From Comamonas odontotermitis (GTDB taxonomy: Bacteria > Pseudomonadota > Gammaproteobacteria > Burkholderiales > Burkholderiaceae_C), in contig NZ_JACHKZ010000001.1 of NCBI RefSeq assembly GCF_014207855.1, positions 186,001 through 250,000 on the forward strand: a stretch of 64,000 nucleotides of DNA. Reading direction: 5' to 3'. Position numbers and translations under genes: made by a program. The notes below the pieces were generated by a model that had not been told where the DNA came from, did no database searches, and saw nothing but the letters and a program-made list of their open reading frames with translations. Positions 7,102 to 16,449 of the stretch are shown in pieces; position 1 is the first letter of the stretch, and every line of letters begins with the position of its first letter.

Positions 7102-8322
7102 TCAGGCCTGTTTGGGGCGAAGACACCACAGTGCCGTGGCAGCGGTGCTGGCAGCGGCCACCAGCACCCACAGCGCGCCCAGGTGCCAGCGCTCCAGCGC
7201 AAGGCCAAAGAGGAAAGGCGCGCTGGCTTGCGCCATGCGTGCCGGCACCATCAGCAGGCCTTGTCGCTGCCCGTAGCCCTGCGCGCCGAACATGGCGAGC
7301 GGCAGGGTGCCGATGACCACCGTCATGATGCCGTTGCCCAGACCGAAGGCCACGGCATAGCCCCAGCCGCCAGCAGCTCCAAACCCCACCAGCACCAAGG
7401 CTGCCAGCGGGTAGCCCATGACCGCGATCCGCGCCGACCACAGCGGGTGCGCGCGGCGCAGGAATGCATAGTCGGCAATGCGGCCCGCCACCTGCGCAGG
7501 CCCCACCAGCGCCGCAGCCGCGACGGCAGCCGTGGCGGTGGCGCCGCTCACGGCCAGCAGGCGCGGCAGGTGCGACATCATGGAAGTGCCGATGAACCAC
7601 ACGGAGGCAAATGTCAGCGCCAGCAGCGCGAGCGTGCCCAACTGGCCGCGCAGGGCCACCACTGGCGGCGGGCCGGAGGCCCTGGTAGCGTCATCCAACG
7701 CAGGCGCGGGCTCTATCGCCTGCCGGGGTTGGGCGCGCGGCAGCGTGGCATGCAGCGGCAACAGCACCAGCAACTGCACGCAGGCCCAGACCAGGCAGGC
7801 ATCGCGCCACCCTACGGACTGCAACAGCCAGGTAGTGATGGGCCAGCTCACGGTGCTGGCAAAGCCGCCGAACAAGGTGATGCCCACAATCACACCGCGC
7901 GCTTCCTTACCGTAGAGGCGCACGGCAGTGGCAAACGCAGCCTCGTACAAGCCGGCACCCATGGCCAGCCCCAGCAGCAGCCAGGCGGCAAACAACTGGC
8001 CCGCCGTCTGCACACGGGACAGCAGCACCAGGCCCAAGGCGAACAGCAGATTGGTCGCCATCAGCACCGGGCGCCCGCCCCAGCGGTCGATGAGCCGACC
8101 CGCTACCGGGCCGGTAAAGGCCATCACCAGCAGCGCCAGCGAAAACGCGGCAAACACACGGGATGCCGGCACGCCTAGACTCCCGCCCATCGCGCCCGCC
8201 AGGATGGCCGGCAGGTAGAACGCTGAACCCCACGACAGCATCTGCCCCACGCCGAGCTTGCAGGTGGTCAGCACCGGCCGCTCAGCACCGGGATTGGGCG
8301 AAAAAAGGGACATTGTCGGCAT
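7102..8322 (-). CDS. Major facilitator superfamily transporter
   Basis: 406 residues, strongly hydrophobic with about 12 predicted membrane helices in two halves separated by a hydrophilic loop around residues 200-225. The loop GRLIDRWGGRPVL after helix 2 is the conserved MFS loop. Inner-membrane transporter; substrate unknown. It is transcribed toward the catabolic operon, with a 246-nt gap. It could be the substrate or product carrier for that pathway, but the gap suggests a separate transcription unit. Confidence 0.85.
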   Translation of the reverse strand: MPTMSLFSPNPGAERPVLTTCKLGVGQMLSWGSAFYLPAILAGAMGGSLGVPASRVFAAFSLALLVMAFTGPVAGRLIDRWGGRPVLMATNLLFALGLVLLSRVQTAGQLFAAWLLLGLAMGAGLYEAAFATAVRLYGKEARGVIVGITLFGGFASTVSWPITTWLLQSVGWRDACLVWACVQLLVLLPLHATLPRAQPRQAIEPAPALDDATRASGPPPVVALRGQLGTLALLALTFASVWFIGTSMMSHLPRLLAVSGATATAAVAAAALVGPAQVAGRIADYAFLRRAHPLWSARIAVMGYPLAALVLVGFGAAGGWGYAVAFGLGNGIMTVVIGTLPLAMFGAQGYGQRQGLLMVPARMAQASAPFLFGLALERWHLGALWVLVAAASTAATALWCLRPKQA

Positions 8323-8401
8323 AGGCGCGCATCAAACCAGCCCGCTATTTTGCCGGGCATGGCCGCCGTGCACAGTCACCCTCGCTACCGGCTGCATGCG
8401 T

Positions 8402-9160
8402 TCAGGCTGCAGGCAGATCCTGCAGAAGACTGCCGATGATGTGCTGGGCGTAGCGGCTCGATACGGTGCTGATGAAGCGTGGAAAATCCATATGCGCACT
8501 GTCGTCGGCGCGGTCGGAGATGCTGCGCATGGCAGCAAACGGCACAGCATGATCGGCGCAGACCTGGGCCACTGCGGCGCCTTCCATCTCCACCGCCATG
8601 GCGTGCAGCCCTGCGGCGTGCAAGCTGCTTTGCAGAACACGCACTTCGGCAGCACTGCTGACAAAGCGGTCGCCGCTGACGATCAGGCCCTGGTGCATGC
8701 GCGGGGCGGGCAGCCCCAGCTCGGCAGTCCACGCCGCGGCCTCTTCCTCCACGCAGCGCTGCACAGCACGGGCCAGTTGTGCGCTCCATGCCGCATCGCA
8801 ATCAAAACGCGCTCTGCCATAACCCGGAGCCTCGTAGCGCGGGAAGATCGGCGAGGCGTCCATGTCATGCTGCGCATAGCTGCTGGCCACGACCACGTCG
8901 CCCACCTGCACGCCCTCGCCCAGACCGCCGGCCACGCCGGTAAATACGATGGCCCGCACGCCAAAGCGCTCCATCAAGGTGGCAGCGGTGCTGGCAGCAG
9001 CCACCTTGCCAATGCCCGAGAGCGCCAGCACCACGGCGTGGCCATGCAGCTTGCCGCACGTGTAGCGGCGGCTGGCATGGTCGGTGATGGACAGCTCGGT
9101 CAACAGGTTGGCAATGCCTGCTTGCTCCTGCGGCAGGGCGCTGAGAATGGCGATGGTCAC
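8402..9160 (-). CDS. mtnN: 5'-methylthioadenosine/S-adenosylhomocysteine nucleosidase
   Basis: 252 residues from a GTG at 9160. This start puts the catalytic acid at Glu12 as in E. coli MtnN; the longer frame to 9181 would start with a TTG inside a terminator. Further catalytic positions are Glu193 (AVEMEG) and Asp216 (SISDRAD), with TGVAGGLG in the ribose/phosphate region. The enzyme hydrolyses MTA and SAH to adenine plus thioribose or ribosyl-homocysteine in methionine salvage and the activated methyl cycle. It is a single gene between an MFS gene and the acyl-CoA ligase gene. No strong ribosome site is visible. Confidence 0.85.
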   Translation of the reverse strand: MTIAILSALPQEQAGIANLLTELSITDHASRRYTCGKLHGHAVVLALSGIGKVAAASTAATLMERFGVRAIVFTGVAGGLGEGVQVGDVVVASSYAQHDMDASPIFPRYEAPGYGRARFDCDAAWSAQLARAVQRCVEEEAAAWTAELGLPAPRMHQGLIVSGDRFVSSAAEVRVLQSSLHAAGLHAMAVEMEGAAVAQVCADHAVPFAAMRSISDRADDSAHMDFPRFISTVSSRYAQHIIGSLLQDLPAA

Positions 9161-9172
9161 GTCTGAAGTACG

Positions 9173-9212
9173 CAAAAACAAAGCGGAGATTGTCGCCGCA
9201 ATCTCCGCTTTG
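9173..9212 (-). terminator. Rho-independent terminator of the acyl-CoA ligase gene
   Basis: A perfect 13-bp stem (9200-9212 with 9179-9191) and an 8-nt loop, followed on the minus-strand RNA by a U-rich tract ending at 9173. It lies 36 nt after the fadD stop and directly before mtnN, which sets the earliest sensible start of mtnN. Confidence 0.85.
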
Positions 9213-9247
9213 CCAACCGCCTTGGCTTTTAGAACGTTTTCACGCGC

Positions 9248-10936
9248 TCACGCCTTGGGGGTCTCATCGCGCAGTTCGCGGCGCAGTATCTTGCCCACAG
9301 GGGTCTTGGGCAGGGCATCCCGAAAATCGATGTACTTGGGCCGCTTGTAGCCTGTCAGACGCTCGGCGCAGAAGGCGCGCAGTTGCGCTTCGGTCAGGTC
9401 TGGCGACTTGCGCACCACCACCAGCTTGATGGCCTCGCCCGTCTTTTCGTCCGGCACGCCTACCACCGCGCATTCAGCCACGCCAGGGCAGGCAGCTGCC
9501 ACATCTTCCACCTCGTTCGGGTAGACGTTGAAGCCGCTCACCAGCACCATGTCCTTCTTGCGGTCCACGATGCGGAACATGCCATCGGCCTCCATGATGC
9601 CGATATCACCGCTGCGAAAGAACCCGTCCTCGGTCATGGCCTTGGCCGTCTCGTCCGGGCGCTGCCAGTACCCGGCCATCACCTGCGGGCCGCGAATGCA
9701 GACTTCACCTCGCTCGCCCTGGGCTACCGGATGGCCCAGATCGTCCAGAATCGCCAGATCGGTGCCCGGCATCGGGTAACCGATGGAGCCCGATGATTCC
9801 TTGCCAGTGCCAACGATGTTGCAGCTGGCCACGGGGCTGGTTTCCGACAGGCCGTAGCCCTCGACAATCGGCTGGCCGGTGCGCTGCAGCCAGCGCTCTG
9901 CCACAGCATGCTGCACGGCGGCGCCGCCACCCACCACCACGCGCAAGTTCTTCCAGTTCACCTTGTCGAAATCGGGGTGGTTCATCAGGCCGTTGAACAA
10001 GGTGTTGACGGCGGGCAAGGTGTGAAATTCATACTTGCCCAGCTCGCCCAGCACCGCCTTCATGTCGCGCGGGTTGGGGATGAGCAGCACCTGGTGGCCC
10101 AGGCGCATCGACAGCAGAAAACAGACCGTGAACGCGAAGATATGGTAGAGCGGCAGTGCGCAGACGCACAGCGGCTGCTCGCCTGCCGGAATGGTCTTGA
10201 GCGCCGGCCCGTACCAGGCCTGCACCTGCATGACGTTGGAGCCCAGGTTGCGGTGCAGCAGCACGGCCCCTTTGGCCACGCCGGTGGTACCACCGGTGTA
10301 CTGCAGCGCGGCGATGTCGTCCGCCCCCACATCCACGGGCGAGAACTGGTGGCGTTCGCCTTCGCGCAGCGCATCATTGAAGGCAATGCTGCGATCGATC
10401 TGGAACGGTGGTACCAGCTTCTTGCTGTGGCGCACCACCCAGTTGACGATATTGCCCTTGAGGAAACCCAGCATATCGCCCATGCTGCAGACAATGACCT
10501 TGTCGAGCTGGCGGTGGGCCGGGCAATTCTGCACCGTGGCGCCAAAATTCTCCAGCACGATCATCAGCTTGGCGCCGCTGTCCTTGAGCTGGTGGTCTAG
10601 CTCGGACGAGGTATAGAGTGGATTGACGTTGACCACCACCAGCCCGGCGCGCAGTACCGCCGCCACGGCCACCGCATATTGCGGCACATTGGGCATCATC
10701 AGCGCCACCCGGTCGCCCTTGGTCAGCGACAGCGTCTGCAGATAGGCCGCCAGTGCCGTGCTGCACTGGTCGAGCTGGCGGTAGCTGAAGGTCGCCCCCA
10801 TGAAATGCAGTGCCGTGCGGTCTGCGTATTGGATGAATGCCTGGTTCAGCAATTGCACCAGGGTGGGGACATGGTCCCGGTCAATGTCCTTTGGCATTTC
10901 GGCCGGATAGGCCGCCAGCCAGGGGCGATCTGTCAT
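9248..10936 (-). CDS. fadD: Long-chain fatty acid-CoA ligase
   Basis: 562 residues from the ATG at 10936, which has AGGAG 8 nt upstream; the frame stays open further upstream but without family similarity. Adenylate-forming motifs are complete: YTGGTTGVAKGA (ATP/AMP P-loop), GYGLSETSP, GEVCIRGP, SGDIG and the C-terminal KTPVGKILRREL with the catalytic Lys. It activates long-chain fatty acids to acyl-CoA at the membrane for beta-oxidation. It is flanked by a terminator on each side, so it is a single-gene unit. Confidence 0.9.
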   Translation of the reverse strand: MTDRPWLAAYPAEMPKDIDRDHVPTLVQLLNQAFIQYADRTALHFMGATFSYRQLDQCSTALAAYLQTLSLTKGDRVALMMPNVPQYAVAVAAVLRAGLVVVNVNPLYTSSELDHQLKDSGAKLMIVLENFGATVQNCPAHRQLDKVIVCSMGDMLGFLKGNIVNWVVRHSKKLVPPFQIDRSIAFNDALREGERHQFSPVDVGADDIAALQYTGGTTGVAKGAVLLHRNLGSNVMQVQAWYGPALKTIPAGEQPLCVCALPLYHIFAFTVCFLLSMRLGHQVLLIPNPRDMKAVLGELGKYEFHTLPAVNTLFNGLMNHPDFDKVNWKNLRVVVGGGAAVQHAVAERWLQRTGQPIVEGYGLSETSPVASCNIVGTGKESSGSIGYPMPGTDLAILDDLGHPVAQGERGEVCIRGPQVMAGYWQRPDETAKAMTEDGFFRSGDIGIMEADGMFRIVDRKKDMVLVSGFNVYPNEVEDVAAACPGVAECAVVGVPDEKTGEAIKLVVVRKSPDLTEAQLRAFCAERLTGYKRPKYIDFRDALPKTPVGKILRRELRDETPKA

Positions 10937-11046
10937 GCACAAGTCTCCTGCGGATGCGGTTTGACCGCACCGTCTTTGATTGGTATCTGCGCTATTGTGC
11001 GGAGTTTGCGGCGCCTGCGGGTCTGGATATACCCTGAAACAGACGA

Positions 11047-11080
11047 AAAAAATGCCATGGTTTGTGCCATGGCATTTTTT
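11047..11080. terminator. Bidirectional-type terminator hairpin
   Basis: A perfect 14-bp inverted repeat (11047-11060 with 11067-11080) around a 6-nt loop, with A-run and T-run ends, so it can terminate in either direction. It lies 36 nt downstream of the unknown lipoprotein gene and upstream of fadD, and most likely ends the lipoprotein transcript. Confidence 0.85.
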
Positions 11081-11116
11081 CAAGCAGATGGGTCTTGCCC
11101 TTGCGCCTCAGCGGCG

Positions 11117-11956
11117 TTACGGCTTGACTGGCGCTTCGGCCTCAGGTGCAGGGGCATCCTTCTTGAACGTGTCCTTGCTGATCAGCACGTCCGAATCCAC
11201 GGTCTTGGTTTCGTAATAAGGCTTGGTGTCGATGTCGTAGGGAAACGGGGGCACGTTCATCACCCCGTTGAGATAACCCGTGCTTTGCCGCACGGACAGC
11301 GCCAGCTCCTGCGACCAATCCACCAACGGACGGCCGGCAGCCAGAAAATCAACACTGTTGCGCGTTTGCGGACGCACAAGGCGATGGTCTGCCAGCACCT
11401 GCACCTCCACATAACCGCCATTGCTGGTGGTGTACTGGTAGGAGACATAGGACACCGGCCGGGCGAAGAACACACCAGCGGCCTCCAGGCGCGCAGCCAT
11501 GGCCGGATCGTTCGCAGCCAGCCAATCCATGCTGTTGGCCGTGCGCTTGATGCGCAGGCAGTCCACACGGCCCACATTCAGGCCCTGGGTACGCTCCACC
11601 AGCACACCCTTCTGCTTGGGGCAGTCCTCGGTCCAGACGGTGTTGCGGTTGTCCAGGCTGTCCACGTTGGAGCGCACCGACATCACGCCCACCAGCTCGC
11701 CGAGCGTGGTGCGCATCTGCCAGAGCTTGGCCGTCAGGGGCTTGTTCTTGGAGAGGTCCTCGGGCAGCACGTTCAGGATTTCGCTGTCCGTGCCCCAGTA
11801 CTTCCATTGCATATCGGGGTTGCTGTCGAGCGACACCTGGGTGCGCCCCACCTGCGCCGTGTTGGGGGACAGGGGTGCGCATGCAGTCAGCAGCGCAACA
11901 GCGGCGCTGCAGGCCAGCAGGACCAGCGAAGGGGAACGGGCAGCGGAAAAAGACAT
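11117..11956 (-). CDS. Lipoprotein of unknown function
   Basis: 279 residues from the ATG at 11956. A short basic N-terminus and hydrophobic stretch end in a lipobox LTAC with Cys26, so it is an exported lipoprotein, probably on the periplasmic face of the outer membrane. The mature part has no motif I recognise; it contains several Cys residues (in TEDCPKQ and VDCLRIK) that may pair. An upstream frame continues to 12226 but overlaps the next gene and lacks a signal sequence. Transcribed alone and ended by the hairpin at 11047-11080. Confidence 0.75.
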   Translation of the reverse strand: MSFSAARSPSLVLLACSAAVALLTACAPLSPNTAQVGRTQVSLDSNPDMQWKYWGTDSEILNVLPEDLSKNKPLTAKLWQMRTTLGELVGVMSVRSNVDSLDNRNTVWTEDCPKQKGVLVERTQGLNVGRVDCLRIKRTANSMDWLAANDPAMAARLEAAGVFFARPVSYVSYQYTTSNGGYVEVQVLADHRLVRPQTRNSVDFLAAGRPLVDWSQELALSVRQSTGYLNGVMNVPPFPYDIDTKPYYETKTVDSDVLISKDTFKKDAPAPEAEAPVKP

Positions 11957-12143
11957 AGAACGGATCCAGAAGGCGGCGGCAGCCAAGGCACTGCCAAGCC
12001 CCGCATCATAGCAAGAGCGCCCTGAATTCTGACCGCCCCGCCCTGCGCGAATCTGGAGACATTGGCATGACATGTTTCCAGATGTATTCACTTCGCAACC
12101 ACGCCTGCCCATTGCAGAAGCCACGCGCAGGCGGCAGCGGGTT

Positions 12144-13391
12144 TCAGTCCTCGCGGCAGGAATCAGGCAAGTAGCGCTCTGCCTTACCTTCCGCCACGCA
12201 GTGCCATTGCACCTTGCCGTCATCACCGACCGATGGCGTCATGCCCAAGCGGCCAAAGCGGGTGATGGCCGTGAGCGACATGTCACTGCTGTCATAGCTC
12301 AGACTGGCCGCCAGTTGCGCGGGCACCGCAGCCTCAGCCAGCGTATCGGGCACTTCTTCCTTTTGCTCGTAGTAGCGTGCGAGTGCATTGCGCGCCTGCT
12401 CGGCCTGGTTCCACTCCTTGCTGAAGGCTTCCTTGCCCTTTTTCTCCTGCATGCCCTGCATCAGCATGTCGGTGAGGCCCCCGCCTCCTGCGCCCCCCAT
12501 GGTGCCCGCGCCTTTCATGGCCGGAACAGCAATGGCAGCCAGGATGCCAACAATGGCCACCACGATGATGATGCCTGCAAATGCACCGCCAGCACGCCCA
12601 CCGTATGGAACGAACAACGCAAAAAGATAGCTGAACCAATTGCGGCCAGGCATCTTGGTGGTCGGGCTGATCATGCGCGCCACGCGCTTGGTGAGCCAGG
12701 GGTAGCCGCTCAGAAGCTCATGCAGATCAGGCAGAAAGCCGCGGTTCTTCATGGTCTGGCGCGCATACTGCACCAGATTGATGTTCTTCCACTTTTCAGC
12801 ACCTGCAGCCAGCACCGATAGCGCGCGCGCCGCCGATTCGGGGTTGTCGCAGCAGGCACGGCCGTGCATGTCGCAGGTGTATTCCTGCGCACGCGAATAT
12901 GCGGCGCCGATCAGCGGCAGCCACAGCACCGGCATGCGCCAGAAGTGGCCGGTCAAATGACCCTGCTTGATGTGGCCGAGTTCGTGGCCAAAGTAGAAAT
13001 TGATGCCATCGGGCTGCTCGCGCATGGCGTCCAGCGTATCGGTGAGCACAATGACGAAGTTGCGGCCCAGAAAGCGCGTGGCAAATGCATTCATGATGCC
13101 ATCGCCTTGCAGGATGTAGACCTCGGGCGGCTCCACCATGCCCAGCTTCTTGCAACACTGCAGGTACTGCAGGTACAGATCGGGAAACTGCTCGTCCGAC
13201 AGCCGCACGCCGGTGCCGCGCAGCCAGGCAATCAAGCCCGATTGCGCAAACAGGTAGAAGATGAAGCCGAACAGCAGGTAGATCAACGCCGTGCCAAGCG
13301 TTGCGAGAATGATCACCAGCCAGGCGATCAACCCCAGCACCAGGGTGATCAGGCCCAGTGATTTCTCGCGCGGGTACACCAAGTCCCCCAT
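12144..13391 (-). CDS. M48 metallopeptidase fused to a type IV pilin-like domain
   Basis: 415 residues in one uninterrupted frame. Residues 11-50 are hydrophobic membrane segments. The M48 zinc site is H136-E-L-G-H140 with the third ligand Glu170. Then about residues 250-415 look like a type IV pilin: a hydrophobic helix at 272-290 (IIIVVAIVGILAAIAVP), a helical stretch ending NALARYYEQK, and a C-terminal Cys398...Cys412 pair in the pilin-like WHC...YLPDSCR. The prepilin cleavage site and Glu5 are missing, so it is not an ordinary pilin. M48 enzymes degrade membrane proteins; the pilin part may anchor it or recruit substrates. AAAGGAG precedes the ATG. Confidence 0.85.
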   Translation of the reverse strand: MGDLVYPREKSLGLITLVLGLIAWLVIILATLGTALIYLLFGFIFYLFAQSGLIAWLRGTGVRLSDEQFPDLYLQYLQCCKKLGMVEPPEVYILQGDGIMNAFATRFLGRNFVIVLTDTLDAMREQPDGINFYFGHELGHIKQGHLTGHFWRMPVLWLPLIGAAYSRAQEYTCDMHGRACCDNPESAARALSVLAAGAEKWKNINLVQYARQTMKNRGFLPDLHELLSGYPWLTKRVARMISPTTKMPGRNWFSYLFALFVPYGGRAGGAFAGIIIVVAIVGILAAIAVPAMKGAGTMGGAGGGGLTDMLMQGMQEKKGKEAFSKEWNQAEQARNALARYYEQKEEVPDTLAEAAVPAQLAASLSYDSSDMSLTAITRFGRLGMTPSVGDDGKVQWHCVAEGKAERYLPDSCRED

Positions 13392-13480
13392 ATGTTTCTC
13401 CTTTGTAAAGATGCGCCATCATGCATCAAGTTACAAAAGGTAGAACAGGGCGATGCAGCAGCGTTGCACCGCAACAACTG

Positions 13481-14881
13481 TCAGGTTCGTGAAAGCTCAC
13501 GCAAGGTCACCAGCTCCTCGGCCATGGTCGGATGAATGCCGATCGTCTGGTCAAACACCGCCTTGGTGGCGCCAGCCTTCATCGCCACAGCAAAGCCCTG
13601 GGCAATTTCACCCGCATCGGCCCCCACCACATGCAGGCCGACCACGCGGTCACTCGCATCATCGACCACCAGCTTGACCAGGCTGCGCTCGCTACTGCCC
13701 GACAAGGTGTGGCGCAGCGGCTTGAAATCGCTGCGGTAGACGCGAATCTTGCCGCAGCGCTCCCGCGCCTGTGCTTCCGACAGGCCCACCGTGCCGATTT
13801 GCGGGTGCGTGAACACCGCCGTGGGAATGTTGCCGTAATCCATCACCCGCGCTTGCTGGCCTGGCGTGGGGCCCAGCACATGGTCCACCCAGGCCATGGC
13901 CTCTGCCAGCGCCACGGGGGTGAGCTCCATCCGCCCCACCACATCGCCCAGGGCATGCACGCTCGGCAGGTTGGTGGTGAAATGTTCATTGACCACAATG
14001 GCACCATTCCTGGACTGTGCAATGCCCAGCGCCTCCAGCCCCAGTCCGGCCACATGGGGCTTGCGGCCCGTGGCGTACAGCACCTGGTCTGCGCGCAGCA
14101 CGCTGCCGTCGTTCAAATGCACCACGCGCTCACCATCTGCGGCATCTGCGGTGATGCGCGCCACATCGGTGTTCACACGCACATCCACACCGGCCTTGCG
14201 CATTTCCTCAGCCACAAAGGCGCGCACCTCGTCGTCAAAACCGCGCAGAATCTGCTCTCCACGGTACAGCAAGGTGACCTCCACGCCCAGGCCGTGGAAG
14301 ATGCTTGCCATTTCGCAGCCGATGTAGCCGCCGCCCACCACCACCATGCGGCGCGGCAGCACGGGCAGATCGAACACGTCGTCAGACACGATGGCCCATT
14401 CCCTGCCTTCCACATCCGGCAATGCAGGGGTGCCGCCGGTGGCGATCAGGATATGGGCCGCCGTGAGGCGCCGCACTTCAACACCCGCCTGGAGCACCAC
14501 CACCGTATGCGCATCGGCCAGCTGGCCATGGCCGCTCAGCCGCTCCACCTGGGCACCGGTCATCAGCCCTTCGTAGATACCGTTGAGGCGGGTGATCTCC
14601 TTGGCGCGCGCGGCCTTGAGCTGCGCCCAGTCCAGCGCAATGCCATCGGGCACCTGCCAGCCGTAGCCTCGCGCTTCGGCAAAGGCGTCGTGGTAGCCCG
14701 CGGCGTAGCTGTAGAGTTTTTTCGGAATGCAACCCACATTGACACAGGTTCCGCCCATGGCGCCCGATTCGACCATCGCCACCCGGGCGCCGCGCTTGGC
14801 AGCCATGCGCGCAGCACGCACGCCGCCTGAGCCGCCTCCGATGACGATCACATCAAAATTCCATTCGTGCTGGGGCAGCAT
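13481..14881 (-). CDS. gor: Glutathione-disulfide reductase
   Basis: 466 residues from the ATG at 14881, which has AAGGAG 7 nt upstream; the open frame extends further but into a terminator and the neighbouring gene. FAD-binding GGGSGG (15-20), redox disulfide C46-VNVG-C51, NADP-binding VVGGGYIGCE and the C-terminal H450-PTMAE455 active-site pair are all present. It reduces glutathione disulfide with NADPH in the cytosol. Transcribed toward the M48 gene with an 89-nt gap. Confidence 0.92.
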   Translation of the reverse strand: MLPQHEWNFDVIVIGGGSGGVRAARMAAKRGARVAMVESGAMGGTCVNVGCIPKKLYSYAAGYHDAFAEARGYGWQVPDGIALDWAQLKAARAKEITRLNGIYEGLMTGAQVERLSGHGQLADAHTVVVLQAGVEVRRLTAAHILIATGGTPALPDVEGREWAIVSDDVFDLPVLPRRMVVVGGGYIGCEMASIFHGLGVEVTLLYRGEQILRGFDDEVRAFVAEEMRKAGVDVRVNTDVARITADAADGERVVHLNDGSVLRADQVLYATGRKPHVAGLGLEALGIAQSRNGAIVVNEHFTTNLPSVHALGDVVGRMELTPVALAEAMAWVDHVLGPTPGQQARVMDYGNIPTAVFTHPQIGTVGLSEAQARERCGKIRVYRSDFKPLRHTLSGSSERSLVKLVVDDASDRVVGLHVVGADAGEIAQGFAVAMKAGATKAVFDQTIGIHPTMAEELVTLRELSRT

Positions 14882-15048
14882 GGGGACACTCCTTGCGTTT
14901 TCGTATGACTGCCCCATTCTGGCAAAAGAGCGCGCCAATCCGCCCGCAAGCCTTGCAAAGCGCCTGCCGGTGCGGGGGCATCTCCGGTATACGGCCCCCT
15001 TGGACATCGGGTGCGCTGGAGAGCGAGCCGCACAGCCGCAAAGGCCAT

Positions 15049-15076
15049 AAAAAAACCTGCAGCATGCTGCAGGTTT
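15049..15076 (-). terminator. Rho-independent terminator of fba
   Basis: A perfect 24-nt palindrome (15053-15076, 10-bp stem with a CATG loop), followed on the minus-strand RNA by a run of U. It lies 62 nt beyond the fba stop. Confidence 0.85.
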
Positions 15077-15093
15077 GGTGGCTCTCAAGGCCC

Positions 15094-15130
15094 TGGCGCT
15101 CATCACAGATGCGCCAGCAGCTATGAAAAC
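15094..15130. repeat. Degenerate dispersed repeat
   Basis: TGGCGC (15094-15099) and GCGCCA (15111-15116) followed by GCAGCTATGAAAA. It matches the layout of the family of short intergenic repeats seen elsewhere in this window (GCGC-rich inverted arms beside a CTATNAAAA or AATAGC box). It lies between fba and its terminator. Confidence 0.45.
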
Positions 15131-15138
15131 AGCAGGAT

Positions 15139-16203
15139 TTACTTGACCAGCTGGGCCAGCTCGCCACCGGCGTACTTCTTGGCCATCTGCTCCAGGCTGT
15201 AACCCTTGATCTTGGCGCCCTGGCCTTCGCAGCCAAACTCGATGTAACGGGTCTTGCACACCAGCTTGGCGGCTTCGCGGGCGGGCTTGAGCCATTCGCG
15301 GGCGTCGAACTTGTCGGGGTTCTCGGCCATGAATTTGCGCACGGCGCCGGTCATCGCCAGGCGGATGTCGGTATCGATGTTGATCTTGCGCACGCCGTAC
15401 TTGATGGCTTCCTGGATTTCCTCGACGGGCACGCCGTAGGTTTCCTTCATCTTGCCGCCGTACTGGTTGATGATGGCCAGCAGCTCTTGGGGCACCGAAG
15501 AGGAGCCGTGCATTACCAGGTGGGTGTTGGGAATGCGGGCGTTGATTTCCTTGACGCGGGAGATCGCCAGGATGTCGCCCGTGGGCTTGCGCGAGAACTT
15601 GTAGGCGCCATGGCTGGTGCCGATGGCAATGGCCAGCGCATCGAGCTGCGTGGCCTTCACGAACACGGCAGCTTCCTCCGGGTCGGTCAGCATCTGGCTG
15701 TGGTCCAGCTTGCCCACGGCGCCAATGCCGTCTTCCTCGCCCGCATCACCGGTTTCCAGGTTACCCAGGCAGCCGAGCTCGCCTTCCACGGTGGCGCCTA
15801 CCTTGTGCGCCATGGCGACGACCTTTTGGGTCACATCCACGTTGTAGTCAAAGGACGAAGGCGTCTTGCCGTCGCTCATCAGCGAGCCGTCCATCATCAC
15901 CGAGCCAAAGCCCAGGTTCAGCGCGCCCTGGCAGATCTCGGGCGTGGTGCCGTGGTCCTGGTGCATCACCAGGGGGATGTGGGGGTACATCTCGGCCGCA
16001 GCCTGGATCAGGTGCTTGATGAAGGGCTCGCCAGCATACTTGCGGGCGCCAGCGCTGGCCTGCAGGATCACGGGCGCGCCGACTTCGTCAGCCGCCGACA
16101 TCACGGCCTGAACCTGTTCGAGGTTGTTCACGTTGAAAGCGGGGATGCCATAGCCGTTTTCGGCAGCATGGTCCAGCATTTCGCGCATCGAGATCAAAGG
16201 CAT
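15139..16203 (-). CDS. fba: Class II fructose-bisphosphate aldolase
   Basis: 354 residues from the ATG at 16203 ([10 protein letters not shown] is the family start). It has the class II zinc-site elements [14 protein letters not shown] and VMHGSSS, and the C-terminal NIDTDIR phosphate-binding strand. It interconverts fructose 1,6-bisphosphate and triose phosphates in glycolysis/gluconeogenesis, or the Calvin cycle if present. It stands alone, with a 246-nt upstream gap that probably holds its promoter; no other glycolytic gene adjoins it. Terminator at 15049-15076. Confidence 0.93.
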   Translation of the reverse strand: MPLISMREMLDHAAENGYGIPAFNVNNLEQVQAVMSAADEVGAPVILQASAGARKYAGEPFIKHLIQAAAEMYPHIPLVMHQDHGTTPEICQGALNLGFGSVMMDGSLMSDGKTPSSFDYNVDVTQKVVAMAHKVGATVEGELGCLGNLETGDAGEEDGIGAVGKLDHSQMLTDPEEAAVFVKATQLDALAIAIGTSHGAYKFSRKPTGDILAISRVKEINARIPNTHLVMHGSSSVPQELLAIINQYGGKMKETYGVPVEEIQEAIKYGVRKINIDTDIRLAMTGAVRKFMAENPDKFDAREWLKPAREAAKLVCKTRYIEFGCEGQGAKIKGYSLEQMAKKYAGGELAQLVK

Positions 16204-16449
16204 GGTCGTCGGGTCCGTTCTAATACAAAGAAAAAGCGCCACAGCCGCTGCTGCAGCACCCTCGATTTATCTCATCACTGCCAGCACCGCCTCGCAAAAC
16301 GCAGGGTTTGCGAAAAAGACAAATGGCCGGCAGGCAAGGCTCGGCGGCGTCTCAAGGCAATGTCAGCAACTCCAGGCGGCAGGCAACAGGCCCGTGAAAA
16401 GGCAAAAACAAGGCCGGTAACCGCTTGGTAACTGCCTATTTTAACAAGC

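Noticed and set aside
9161-9181. TTG start for mtnN at 9181.
   Set aside because: It overlaps the fadD terminator, and the GTG at 9160 gives the conserved Glu12 position.
12144-12640. The pilin-like part of the M48 gene as a separate gene or a frameshift join.
   Set aside because: The frame is continuous from the M48 domain through the pilin-like end, and no ribosome site or start with a prepilin leader lies at the junction.
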